A stretch of 42,353 bases of DNA from Clostridium sp. Marseille-P2415 (lineage in GTDB: Bacteria > Bacillota > Clostridia > Lachnospirales > Lachnospiraceae): NCBI RefSeq assembly GCF_900155545.1, contig NZ_LT732526.1, positions 852,502-894,854 of the forward strand, in the 5' to 3' direction. Below are positions 15,422 through 23,128 of the stretch, piece by piece. The translations under genes were made by a program, and so were the position numbers. How positions within the stretch are numbered: the stretch's first letter is position 1; each line of letters starts with the position of its first letter. Under the pieces are notes generated by a model, which was not told the origin of the DNA, did not search any database, and saw only the letters and a list, made by a program, of their open reading frames with translations.

Positions 15422-16825
15422 ATGCGCAGAGTGATTTTTGCAAAGTTTATCCAGATAATTCTGGTAGTGCTGGTACTCAGCAGTTCCATTTTTTATATTG
15501 CGTCCAGCAGTGCGCTGCTTAAAAATTCAAGAAAGGATATGCTGTACACCTTAAGAGCTATGGACAAGATTCTGGACTATTCCGGCGATCTTACCGGTGA
15601 GGTGGAAAAGCTTGAGCAGCCCCTGAATGAAAATCATAGCCGTTTTACCATGATACGTATGGATGGAAGCGTTGCGGCCGATACTGGAGATGTACCGGCC
15701 TCTTCCCTGGATAATCATTTGAACCGGGAAGAAGTAAAGGAGGCCCTGGCAGAGGGCGTAGGCACTTCCAGGCGCTACTCCGAAACGCTTAAGGAAAATA
15801 TGCTTTATGTGGCGGTCCGTTCCAAGTATTCGGACTACATTCTGCGCATGGCAATTCCCTATACCGGCATGAAAGAATATTTAATGCTGTTACTGCCGGC
15901 GGTATGGTTAAGTTTTCTTGTGGCTATTATGTACTCTGCTTTTTCTGCTGACAGCTTTGCAGAGTCCATTACAAAGCCGTTAAAGGAAATTTCCCAGGAG
16001 ATGTTAAAAGTAAACGGGGATTATACAGACCTGTCCTTTGAAACCTACCAGTATCCGGAGATTAACATCATAGCGGAAACGACTACGGAAATGTCCAGGA
16101 ATGTAAAGGAATATTTGAACCAGATCGAGCTTGAAAAACAGATCCGCCAGGAATTTTTCAGCAACGCTTCCCATGAACTGAAAACTCCGATTACCTCCGT
16201 GCAGGGGTATGCAGAGCTTTTGGAAAGCGGAATCATTCAGGATGAGGGGCAAAAAAAGGATTTCGTAAAACGCATTAAAAAGGAAGCCGCCAATATGAAT
16301 AACCTGATTAATGACATTCTCATGATCTCCCGGCTGGAAACAAAGGAAGCAGAGGTGGTAAAAAGTGATGTGCGCCTGTCTATCCTGTTAGATGATATCA
16401 TTGAATCCATAAAACCGCTGGCAGCTTCCCATGAAGTCATGATCCATATGGACTGCAAGCCGCTTTGCATTTATGCCAACGGACAGCAGATGAAGGAGCT
16501 TTTCGGAAATCTGATAAGCAATGCGGTGAAATACAACAAACCAGGCGGTCAGGTATGGGTCAAGGTGACGGAAGAGGACCGGAATGTGATAATCCAGGTG
16601 AAGGATAATGGTATGGGGATTCCGAAAGAAGCTCTGGGCCGTATTTTTGAGCGCTTTTACCGGGTGGATAAAGGACGCAGCAAGAAACAGGGCGGAACCG
16701 GGCTGGGGCTTTCCATAGTCAAGCACATTGTGAATTTTTACCACGGTACCATTACCGTCCGTTCAGAGCTTGATGCAGGGACAGAGTTTACCGTAAAGAT
16801 TCCAATTCAGGGAAAAGTATGTTAA
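15422..16825 (+). CDS. PhoR-type sensor histidine kinase
   Basis: The 467-aa kinase has a first helix at about residues 8-28, an extracytoplasmic domain of about 120 residues with a PAS-like pattern (RFTMIRMDGSVAADTGD), and a second helix at 153-173. A HAMP region follows (about 174-235), then a HisKA domain with phosphoacceptor H251 (NASHELKTPIT). The ATPase domain has NLISNAVKYN, VKDNGMGIP and GGTGLGLSIVKHIV. This architecture is common for clostridial PhoR. It pairs with the regulator upstream; degV follows 34 bp later. Confidence 0.93.
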   Translation: MRRVIFAKFIQIILVVLVLSSSIFYIASSSALLKNSRKDMLYTLRAMDKILDYSGDLTGEVEKLEQPLNENHSRFTMIRMDGSVAADTGDVPASSLDNHLNREEVKEALAEGVGTSRRYSETLKENMLYVAVRSKYSDYILRMAIPYTGMKEYLMLLLPAVWLSFLVAIMYSAFSADSFAESITKPLKEISQEMLKVNGDYTDLSFETYQYPEINIIAETTTEMSRNVKEYLNQIELEKQIRQEFFSNASHELKTPITSVQGYAELLESGIIQDEGQKKDFVKRIKKEAANMNNLINDILMISRLETKEAEVVKSDVRLSILLDDIIESIKPLAASHEVMIHMDCKPLCIYANGQQMKELFGNLISNAVKYNKPGGQVWVKVTEEDRNVIIQVKDNGMGIPKEALGRIFERFYRVDKGRSKKQGGTGLGLSIVKHIVNFYHGTITVRSELDAGTEFTVKIPIQGKVC

Positions 16826-16859
16826 ACTGAAGTCATTATATGACAGGAGGTGTGCAGGT

Positions 16860-17747
16860 ATGGGTAATTTTGTTTTGACCTGCTGTTCTACAGCGGATAT
16901 GAAGAAGGAATATTTTGAGGAGCGCCGGATTCCCTATGTGTGTTTTCATTATACGGTGGATGGCGTTACCTATCCGGATGATCTGGGGCAGAGCATTCCT
17001 TTTGATGAGTTTTATGACCGGATTGCTAAGGGGGCAGCACCTGTGACTTCCCAGGTCAATGTGGAAGAATATTGCGATTTTTTCGAACCTTTTTTAAAGG
17101 AAGGCAGGGATATTTTACACCTCACACTTTCCTCCGGCATTTCCGGAACTTATAATTCTGCCTGCGTGGCCAGAGAAGAAATGCTTTCCCGGTACCCGGA
17201 AAGGACCATTGCCGTTGTCGATACCCTGGGTGCTTCTTCCGGATATGGACTTTTAACCGATGCTGTGGCAGACTTACGGGATAAGGGCGTTTCCCTTGAG
17301 GAGGCCAGGGAGTGGGCGGAAAACAACAAGCTTTTTGTGCACCACTGGTTTTTCTCGACCGATTTAACCAGCTTTAAACGGGGCGGCAGGATCTCGGCCA
17401 CATCCGCTATGCTGGGAACGGTGCTCAATATCTGCCCACTTATGAACATAGATCATAACGGACATTTAATCCCGCGTCAGAAGATCCGCACGAAAAAAAA
17501 GGCCATCCAGGAGATCGTGAAAATGATGGAACTCCATGCGGCCGGCGGAAGGGATTACAGCGGAAAATGTTTTCTCTCTTATTCTGCCTGTGAAGAGGAT
17601 GCAAAAGAAGTGGCCGCCCTTATAGAGGAGCACTTTCCCAGGCTTTCCGGAAAAGTGCTCTTAAACAGCATCGGCTCGGTGATCGGCTCCCATACCGGGC
17701 CCGGCACCGTAGCCCTGTTTTTCTTTGGAGATAAAAGGGCGGATTAA
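16860..17747 (+). CDS. DegV family fatty-acid-binding protein
   Basis: The 295-aa protein has the DegV fold: an N-terminal DxS-type loop (LTCCSTADMKKEYFEERRI), TSQVNVEEY, LHLTLSSGISGTYNSA around the fatty-acid carboxylate site, and the C-terminal IGSVIGSHTGPGTVALFFFG. DegV proteins bind a fatty acid and, as FakB, present it to the kinase FakA. No fakA is in the window. AGGAGG precedes the start. The gene follows the phosphate operon closely and may be read through from it. It is convergent, with only 4 bp between, with the NusG-II gene. Confidence 0.92.
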   Translation: MGNFVLTCCSTADMKKEYFEERRIPYVCFHYTVDGVTYPDDLGQSIPFDEFYDRIAKGAAPVTSQVNVEEYCDFFEPFLKEGRDILHLTLSSGISGTYNSACVAREEMLSRYPERTIAVVDTLGASSGYGLLTDAVADLRDKGVSLEEAREWAENNKLFVHHWFFSTDLTSFKRGGRISATSAMLGTVLNICPLMNIDHNGHLIPRQKIRTKKKAIQEIVKMMELHAAGGRDYSGKCFLSYSACEEDAKEVAALIEEHFPRLSGKVLLNSIGSVIGSHTGPGTVALFFFGDKRAD

Positions 17748-17751
17748 ATGA

Positions 17752-18102
17752 TTATTCTCCGATAATGCGGGCAATCATCCGGTTGGGCAGACACACGATG
17801 CTTTCCCCTGTCTGATCCACCCAGCCTTGATGTACGCAGATCTTATCCGGACATGTGGCTTCTGAAACCTGTACCTTTCCGTCTTTTATGATCACGTGGT
17901 TGGTACCTCCATGATAACCTTCCACCAGGATATCCGCATCCTGGTTTAAATCCAGCGTATTCACCACCTCCCCGTTAACCGATATTTCCACCTGCCTGGC
18001 AGGTTTTGAAAAGAGGATGCGGTTAACGAGGAGCAGGACACAGGATATCAATAAAATTATAACAATCAGTAAAACTTCTTTTTTGTGTTTTTTTATTTCC
18101 AT
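17752..18102 (-). CDS. NusG domain II-containing membrane-anchored protein
   Basis: The 116-aa protein has an N-terminal helix (about residues 9-28) and an outward-facing small beta domain of the NusG-II type. The conserved segment ATCPDKICVHQG holds a C-x4-C pair; VCLPNRMIA follows near the end. In Clostridia this family is often next to FMN-binding proteins and Gx transporters, exactly as here, and is thought to belong to extracytoplasmic flavin redox systems (EetA-like). It is not a transcription factor despite the name. A candidate promoter on this strand is TTTCAA (18153-18158) and TATAAA (18130-18135). Confidence 0.85.
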   Translation of the reverse strand: MEIKKHKKEVLLIVIILLISCVLLLVNRILFSKPARQVEISVNGEVVNTLDLNQDADILVEGYHGGTNHVIIKDGKVQVSEATCPDKICVHQGWVDQTGESIVCLPNRMIARIIGE

Positions 18103-18167
18103 TTCGTTTATCCTTCTATATTATTTTCTTTTATAATTCTTATGGACCCCTTTTGAAACAGGATTCT

Positions 18168-18353
18168 AGTCAAGCGGATATTCGCAATCCGCTTCGCTGC
18201 TTGCTCACAGCGTGCCCCGCTCCACCGGGCATAACCGAATAGCAGCTATCGCTGCTTGTCAGGTGGAGTTTGTACTCCACCTGACTGGGGCAAGTCCCCA
18301 ACCGCCATTAATGCTTTTCGCATTTGAAGTGGGAAACTTACTTGATTCGGTTA
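18168..18353. ncRNA. Multi-hairpin intergenic element, candidate structured RNA or dispersed repeat
   Basis: The 369-bp gap 18103-18471 contains a dense run of perfect stems: 18172-18179/18187-18194 (8 bp), 18195-18199/18208-18212 (5 bp), 18213-18217/18227-18231 (5 bp), 18241-18246/18251-18256 (6 bp), 18258-18269/18274-18285 (12 bp, 4-nt loop), 18286-18290/18296-18300 (5 bp) and 18310-18314/18320-18324 (5 bp). TAACCGAAT (18232-18240) also pairs over 9 bp with ATTCGGTTA (18345-18353), closing a multibranch domain. No ORF explains it. It is more GC-rich than the AT-rich flanks. Strand and function are unknown. Confidence 0.6.
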
Positions 18354-18409
18354 AATTATAGCACATAATACCGATTCTTTCCAAATATAATAAAAATTTT
18401 ATAAAATGA

Positions 18410-18439
18410 TTGATGTAAGTGCTTTCAATATGTTAAAAT
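18410..18439 (+). promoter_or_regulatory. Promoter of the FMN-binding protein gene
   Basis: TTGATG (18410-18415) and TAAAAT (18434-18439) are 18 bp apart in an AT-rich tract, about 30 bp before the start codon. Confidence 0.6.
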
Positions 18440-18471
18440 AAAATCAATCTTTATAAAAGCAGGAGGAAGCT

Positions 18472-19653
18472 ATGAAAAAAGGTAACGCAAATGCGAAAAG
18501 GAATGGTTATATAGGGCTGGGGGCTATGATTTTACTGGCGGGCGCTACTATATTTGGTTCTGATCCCCTTTATAAGGCGATTGATAACAGCGTAAGACCG
18601 GCGGTTTATATCCCCGGAACTTATACAGGAACTGCCCGGGGCTATGGCGGAACCGTCACGGCAGAAGTGACAGTGACGGCAAAATCCATTGAATCCATCG
18701 AGGTAAAGGGAGAAAAGGAAACCCTTTTGGATCTGGTTGTACCGGGACTTACTGATACAATTATAGCAAAACAGTCTACAGAGGTTGATGCCGTTTCCGG
18801 TGCAACCCTAAGCAGTACAGCGATCAAAGAGGCTGTGGATCAGGCACTTGCCCAGGCAAGGGGGGAAGCCGCAGAGACAGAACCGGAAACACAGGAAGAG
18901 GCTGCAGAAACGGCTGCTTCCCAGTGGAAGGATGGAACTTACACCTATGAATCTCCGGAGTTTGATAAGAACGGCTTCAAAGACCAGATCGAGATGACAA
19001 TTAAAGATAACGCCATCACAAGCCTTACCTGGGACTGCGTAAAGGAAGACGGATCCAAAAAGAGCCAATTATCCATGGACGGCCAGTATGTGATGACCGA
19101 GAACGGACCAAAGTGGCATGAGCAGGCTGAGGCAGTCGTAAAGTACGTGCTGGATAACCAGTCCGTAGAAGGGCTTGCCAATGCGGATGGATATACAGAT
19201 GCCATATCATCCGTCAGCATCAATCTGAATGGATTTGTAAACGGAGTGAAGGATTGTCTCAGTCAGGCATCCGGAGGAACAGCTGAAAGAACTTCCTTAA
19301 AAGACGGAACCTATAGCTATGAGTCACCGGAATTCGATAAGAACGGATTTAAAGATCAAGTTGAAATGACGGTTAAGGATAACACCATCACAAGCCTTAC
19401 CTGGGACTGCATAAAGGAAGACGGAACAAAAAAGAGCCAGCTGTCCATGGACGGCCAGTATGTGATGACCGAGAACGGGCCCAAATGGCATGAGCAGGCC
19501 GAGGCAGTCGTAAAATACGTGCTGGATAACCAGTCTGTGGAAGGCCTTGTCAATGCGGACGGCTATACGGATGCAATATCATCCGTCAGCATTAATTTAT
19601 CCGGATTTGTAAATGGTGTAAAGGATTGCTTGAGCCAGGCAGCACAGAAGTAA
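18472..19653 (+). CDS. Exported FMN-binding-domain protein with two near-identical degenerate repeats
   Basis: The 393-aa protein has an N-terminal signal-anchor (about residues 12-30), then an FMN_bind domain (about 45-128). DAVSGATLSS (residues 106-115) matches the flavinylation motif; T112 would carry FMN attached by an ApbE-type transferase. After an acidic linker come two copies of a 110-120-residue module, 124 aa apart, each with DGTYxYESPEFDKNGF, TSLTWDC and GPKWHEQAEAVVKYV. These look like FMN_bind relatives, but the SGAT site reads SSVS (S246-S249 and S370-S373), so covalent FMN there is doubtful. Flanking NusG-II and Gx-transporter genes fit an extracytoplasmic electron-transfer role. 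Confidence 0.85.
   Translation: MKKGNANAKRNGYIGLGAMILLAGATIFGSDPLYKAIDNSVRPAVYIPGTYTGTARGYGGTVTAEVTVTAKSIESIEVKGEKETLLDLVVPGLTDTIIAKQSTEVDAVSGATLSSTAIKEAVDQALAQARGEAAETEPETQEEAAETAASQWKDGTYTYESPEFDKNGFKDQIEMTIKDNAITSLTWDCVKEDGSKKSQLSMDGQYVMTENGPKWHEQAEAVVKYVLDNQSVEGLANADGYTDAISSVSINLNGFVNGVKDCLSQASGGTAERTSLKDGTYSYESPEFDKNGFKDQVEMTVKDNTITSLTWDCIKEDGTKKSQLSMDGQYVMTENGPKWHEQAEAVVKYVLDNQSVEGLVNADGYTDAISSVSINLSGFVNGVKDCLSQAAQK
18931..19640 (+). repeat. Two tandem 372-bp coding repeats in the FMN-binding protein gene
   Basis: The unit starting GATGGAACTTACACCTATGA (18931) recurs as GACGGAACCTATAGCTATGA at 19303, an offset of 372 bp (124 codons). Long stretches, for example around 19075-19180 against 19447-19552, differ mainly at third positions, indicating a fairly recent in-frame duplication. 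Confidence 0.9.
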
Positions 19654-19665
19654 ATCCAGTATCTA

Positions 19666-19720
19666 AATCCCGGAGAACGGTTTTGCCGAAAGCAGGACCG
19701 TTCCCCGGGATTTTCTTTTT
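19666..19720 (+). terminator. Intrinsic terminator after the FMN-binding protein gene
   Basis: ATCCCGG-A-GAACGGT pairs with ACCGTTC-C-CCGGGAT (one mismatch) and is followed by TTTTCTTTTT. Confidence 0.9.
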
Positions 19721-19746
19721 ACATAAGCGCCGGAATGTGATAATAT
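19718..19746 (+). promoter_or_regulatory. Promoter of the Gx-transporter gene
   Basis: TTTACA (19718-19723), a 17-bp spacer and TAATAT (19741-19746). The -35 overlaps the end of the preceding terminator. Confidence 0.6.
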
Positions 19747-19778
19747 GAAGGCTGAATGAAAGAGTAAAGGAGAACATT

Positions 19779-20294
19779 ATGAAGAAAAAATATTCGGCAT
19801 ACATGGCAGCGTTATATGGGATGCTCATTGCACTGGCGTTTGTTCTCAGCTTTGTAGAAACCCTGATCCCTGTCTCTCTGGGAATTCCCGGAATAAAGCT
19901 GGGGCTTGCCAATCTGGTGACGGTAGTAGGGCTCTACACGATCGGAATAAGCGGCACGGTTGTGATTTCACTTCTTCGGATCGTTCTGGTGGGACTGACC
20001 TTCGGAAACCTGTTCAGTATGCTCTACAGCCTTGGCGGCTGGGGCTTAAGCCTCCTTCTGATGGTCCTGTGCAGGAAGAAAAACTGGTTTGGCACATCCG
20101 GGATCAGTATTTTAGGCGGTGTAGGCCATAACATCGGCCAGATTTGCGTGGCGGCTTTTGTGGTCAGGCAGGCAGGAGTATTTTTTTATCTTCCCATGCT
20201 TCTCCTGGCGGGTACGGGCGCCGGACTTGTAATCGGTATTTTAGGCAGCATGATTATAAGCCGCATCAGCAGTTTTATAAAAAAATTGCAATAA
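19779..20294 (+). CDS. Gx transporter family membrane protein
   Basis: The 171-aa protein has about five hydrophobic helices. The segment LSFVETLIPVSLGIPGIKLG, followed by LANLVTVVGLY, is typical of the Gx-transporter / heptaprenyl-diphosphate-synthase component I-like family, a relative of ECF S components. The older 'HepPP synthase' label is probably a misnomer for these membrane proteins. It follows the FMN-binding gene after a terminator and its own promoter, and with the NusG-II gene matches loci linked to extracytoplasmic flavin transport or electron transfer (EetB-like). Transported substrate unknown. AAAGGAG precedes the start. Confidence 0.85.
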   Translation: MKKKYSAYMAALYGMLIALAFVLSFVETLIPVSLGIPGIKLGLANLVTVVGLYTIGISGTVVISLLRIVLVGLTFGNLFSMLYSLGGWGLSLLLMVLCRKKNWFGTSGISILGGVGHNIGQICVAAFVVRQAGVFFYLPMLLLAGTGAGLVIGILGSMIISRISSFIKKLQ

Positions 20295-20311
20295 AAACAA
20301 AATATATTATA

Positions 20312-20340
20312 TTGTTTTGCAAACCTGCGAAAGGTATAAT
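20312..20340 (+). promoter_or_regulatory. Promoter of galT
   Basis: TTGTTT (20312-20317), 17-bp spacer and consensus TATAAT (20335-20340). Confidence 0.7.
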
Positions 20341-20383
20341 GGGATAGATAAAAGGTGAAAAAGAAACCAGGAGGGACAGCACA

Positions 20384-21901
20384 ATGATTTATGAGGCAAT
20401 TAAGAAGCTGGTGCAGTACGGGCTTGACACAGGTTTGATCGGAGAACCGGACCGCTTTTATGCAGTTAACCAGATTCTTGACGTGATGAAAATGGACGAG
20501 TATGAAGAACCGGGAGGGGATTTTGGTGAAATCAACCTGGAGGCTGTTCTGGAAGAACTGCTGGATCATGCGTATGAGACAGGCGTGATAGAGGAAAACA
20601 GCGTTACATACCGGGATTTGTTTGATACAAAGCTGATGAATTGCCTGATGCCCAGACCAAGTGAAGTAGAGAGGCATTTCTGGGGGCTGTATCATCATCA
20701 GTCACCTCAGGCTGCAACCGGGTATTATTATAAGCTGAGCCAGGATTCTGACTATATCCGCCGTTACCGGATAAAAAAAGATATGAGGTGGGTGACCGCC
20801 ACAAAATACGGAGATCTGGATATCACGGTAAACCTTTCCAAACCGGAAAAGGATCCAAGGGCCATTGCTGCGGCCAAGCTGGTGAAACAGAGCGGCTATC
20901 CCAAATGCCAGCTTTGCATGGAGAATGAAGGCTATGCAGGAAGAGCCGGTCATCCGGCCAGGAATAATCACAGGATCATCCGGCTGAGCATCAACAACAG
21001 CCAGTGGGGGTTCCAGTATTCACCCTATGTATATTACAATGAACACTGCATTGTTTTTAACGGACAGCATATTCCGATGAAGATAGAAAGAGAAACTTTT
21101 GTAAAACTGTTCGATTTTGTAAAACTGTTCCCTCACTATTTTCTTGGCTCCAATGCAGATCTTCCGATCGTGGGAGGCTCCATCCTTTCCCATGATCATT
21201 TTCAAGGCGGCAATTATGTCTTTGCCATGGCAAAAGCGCCCATGGAGACTCATTTCCGGATCAAAGGTTTTGATGGTGTGGAAGCCGGAATTGTCAGATG
21301 GCCCATGTCTGTTTTGCGCATTCGAAGCCGGAATCCGGAGGAGTTGATCTCTCTTGGAACAAAAGTACTTGACGCGTGGAGGACCTATACGGATAAGGAA
21401 GCCTTTATTTTTGCGGAAACAGACGGAGTGCCGCATAATACCATTACGCCGATTGCCAGAATGCGGGATGGTATATACGAGCTGGATCTGGTGCTGCGGA
21501 ACAACATTACCACAGAGGAGTTTCCTCTCGGCGTTTACCATCCCCATCAGGAGCTTCACCACATTAAGAAGGAGAATATCGGTTTAATTGAAGTCATGGG
21601 ACTTGCAGTTCTGCCCTCCAGACTGAAATCGGAATTAAATCTGCTGGCTGATTTCATTACGGAGGGCAAAAATGTAAGAGAGAATGAAGCCATAGAAAAG
21701 CATGCCGGCTGGGTGGAAACGTTCCTTCCAAAGTATGAGACGGTAACAAAAGAAAATGTAGAGGATATTTTAAAGAAAGAAGTCGGTCTGGTATTCCAGC
21801 GGGTGTTGGAGGATGCCGGTGTTTATAAATGTGACGAAGCCGGACGAAAGGGCTTTTGGCGTTTCTTGAGCAGTGTAGGTTTTACCGCGGATTCACAATA
21901 G
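20384..21901 (+). CDS. galT: UDP-glucose-hexose-1-phosphate uridylyltransferase, class II
   Basis: The 505-aa length and content match the Firmicute class II GalT, distinct from the roughly 350-aa E. coli type. Motifs include PSEVERHFW, LCMENEGYAGRAGHPARNNH, NEHCIVF, GGSILSHDHFQGG (the His-x-His active-site region where the uridylyl-His intermediate forms) and NTITPIARMR. The enzyme exchanges UMP between UDP-glucose and galactose-1-phosphate in the cytosolic Leloir pathway. galK and galE are not adjacent, so here it is a single gene with its own promoter. GGAGGG precedes ATG 20384. Confidence 0.94.
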   Translation: MIYEAIKKLVQYGLDTGLIGEPDRFYAVNQILDVMKMDEYEEPGGDFGEINLEAVLEELLDHAYETGVIEENSVTYRDLFDTKLMNCLMPRPSEVERHFWGLYHHQSPQAATGYYYKLSQDSDYIRRYRIKKDMRWVTATKYGDLDITVNLSKPEKDPRAIAAAKLVKQSGYPKCQLCMENEGYAGRAGHPARNNHRIIRLSINNSQWGFQYSPYVYYNEHCIVFNGQHIPMKIERETFVKLFDFVKLFPHYFLGSNADLPIVGGSILSHDHFQGGNYVFAMAKAPMETHFRIKGFDGVEAGIVRWPMSVLRIRSRNPEELISLGTKVLDAWRTYTDKEAFIFAETDGVPHNTITPIARMRDGIYELDLVLRNNITTEEFPLGVYHPHQELHHIKKENIGLIEVMGLAVLPSRLKSELNLLADFITEGKNVRENEAIEKHAGWVETFLPKYETVTKENVEDILKKEVGLVFQRVLEDAGVYKCDEAGRKGFWRFLSSVGFTADSQ

Positions 21902-21933
21902 AAAGACTGTGAGAATATCAGATAGATTGATGT

Positions 21934-21962
21934 TTGTAATTGCTGCCCCTTTGAGTTATATT
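21934..21962 (+). promoter_or_regulatory. Promoter of the YitT-family gene
   Basis: TTGTAA (21934-21939), 17-bp spacer and TATATT (21957-21962). Imperfect hairpins lie in the leader between 21970 and 22035. Confidence 0.65.
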
Positions 21963-22048
21963 CTAGTTGGAGTGAAAGGAAATCCTTCGCTCACTTAAAA
22001 ACGTACAGAACCGGACTGAAAGAGCCGGAGGGGGACAAATAAAAGGAC

Positions 22049-22912
22049 ATGAAGCAGTTAGAAAACAAAACACTGAGAACGCTTACGGAGTATGGACTGA
22101 TTACGTTCAGCATCTGGATTATGGTAGTGGGAGTCTATTTTTTCAAATTCCCCAATAATTTTGCATTCGGAGGTGTTACAGGGTTTGCAACGGTTGTCAG
22201 TGCATTAACCCATTGGTCAGCCAGTGACTTCACAACAATTGTGAACATGATTCTGTTAGGGTTTGGTTTTCTGTTTCTGGGACGGGGCTTTGGCATAAAG
22301 ACTGTCTATGCCAGCGTCCTGATGTCTGTTTCGCTTTACTTTTTGGAACGGGTGTTTCCTATGACGAGGCCCTTGACCACAGAACCGCTTTTGGAACTGA
22401 TTTTTGCCATACTATTGCCAAGCGTGGGATCAGCCATCCTTTTTAACGTCGGGGCTTCCAGCGGAGGAACCGATATTATTGCCATGATACTGAAGCGGTA
22501 CACCAGTTTTAATATCGGGACTGTGCTATTGCTGGTGGATGTGACGGGAGTTATTCTGGCCTATATCGTATTCGGACCGGAGACCGGATTATTCTCCTCA
22601 CTGGGATTGATGGCCAAATCCCTGGTGATTGACGATGTGATTGAGAACCTCAATTTATGCAAGTGCTTCAGCATCATCTGTGATGATCCGGCGCCGATTT
22701 GCGATTATATCATCCACGGACTAAACCGGAGTGCTACGGTTTATGAGGCACAGGGGGCTTTCAGCCATCATAAAAAGACAATTATTTTAACAACGATGAA
22801 ACGCTCTCAGGCGCTTAAGCTTAAAAATTATATACGAACTGTGGAGCCGACGGCATTTATACTGATTTCCAATTCCAGTGAGATCATTGGCAAAGGATTT
22901 CTTGCCAGTTAA
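22049..22912 (+). CDS. YitT family membrane protein (DUF161 + DUF2179)
   Basis: The 287-aa protein has an N-terminal membrane part of about five helices with the family motifs NNFAFGGVTGFATV and FNVGASSGGTDIIAMILK. A small cytosolic DUF2179 domain follows (about 205-285; ATVYEAQGAFSHHKKTII, IRTVEPTAFILISN). YitT proteins are widespread in Firmicutes; their transport role is not established. The DUF2179 part resembles a ligand-sensing fold. AAAGGA precedes ATG 22049. A near-perfect terminator follows. Confidence 0.92.
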   Translation: MKQLENKTLRTLTEYGLITFSIWIMVVGVYFFKFPNNFAFGGVTGFATVVSALTHWSASDFTTIVNMILLGFGFLFLGRGFGIKTVYASVLMSVSLYFLERVFPMTRPLTTEPLLELIFAILLPSVGSAILFNVGASSGGTDIIAMILKRYTSFNIGTVLLLVDVTGVILAYIVFGPETGLFSSLGLMAKSLVIDDVIENLNLCKCFSIICDDPAPICDYIIHGLNRSATVYEAQGAFSHHKKTIILTTMKRSQALKLKNYIRTVEPTAFILISNSSEIIGKGFLAS

Positions 22913-22919
22913 ATGGATG

Positions 22920-22951
22920 AAAACCGGAGAATTTCGATTCTCCGGTTTTTT
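22920..22951 (+). terminator. Intrinsic terminator after the YitT-family gene
   Basis: A perfect 13-bp stem, AAAACCGGAGAAT (22920-22932) and ATTCTCCGGTTTT (22937-22949), encloses a TTCG tetraloop and is followed by T residues. Confidence 0.95.
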
Positions 22952-23046
22952 GCTGAAAAAAACAGGAAATATTCTTCGAAAATAGTTCATATTTAACAAA
23001 AATATACTTTAACGCTTTAAAAACACATAAATTTAAAGTAATAAAA

Positions 23047-23075
23047 TTGACGGGTGGAATTTTTTGTAGTATGAT
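23047..23075 (+). promoter_or_regulatory. Promoter of the ABC importer operon
   Basis: TTGACG (23047-23052), 17-bp spacer and TATGAT (23070-23075). Just upstream, TACTTTAA and TTAAAGTA form an 8-bp dyad across 23008-23041 that could be an operator. Confidence 0.8.
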
Positions 23076-23128
23076 ACGAATTAAGTTCGAAACAGGACGA
23101 GATTTTGAAAGGAAGAGGAGAGAAGATT

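Noticed and set aside
17747-17760. Terminator between degV and the NusG-II gene
   Set aside because: The genes are only 4 bp apart and no hairpin with a T run was found there.
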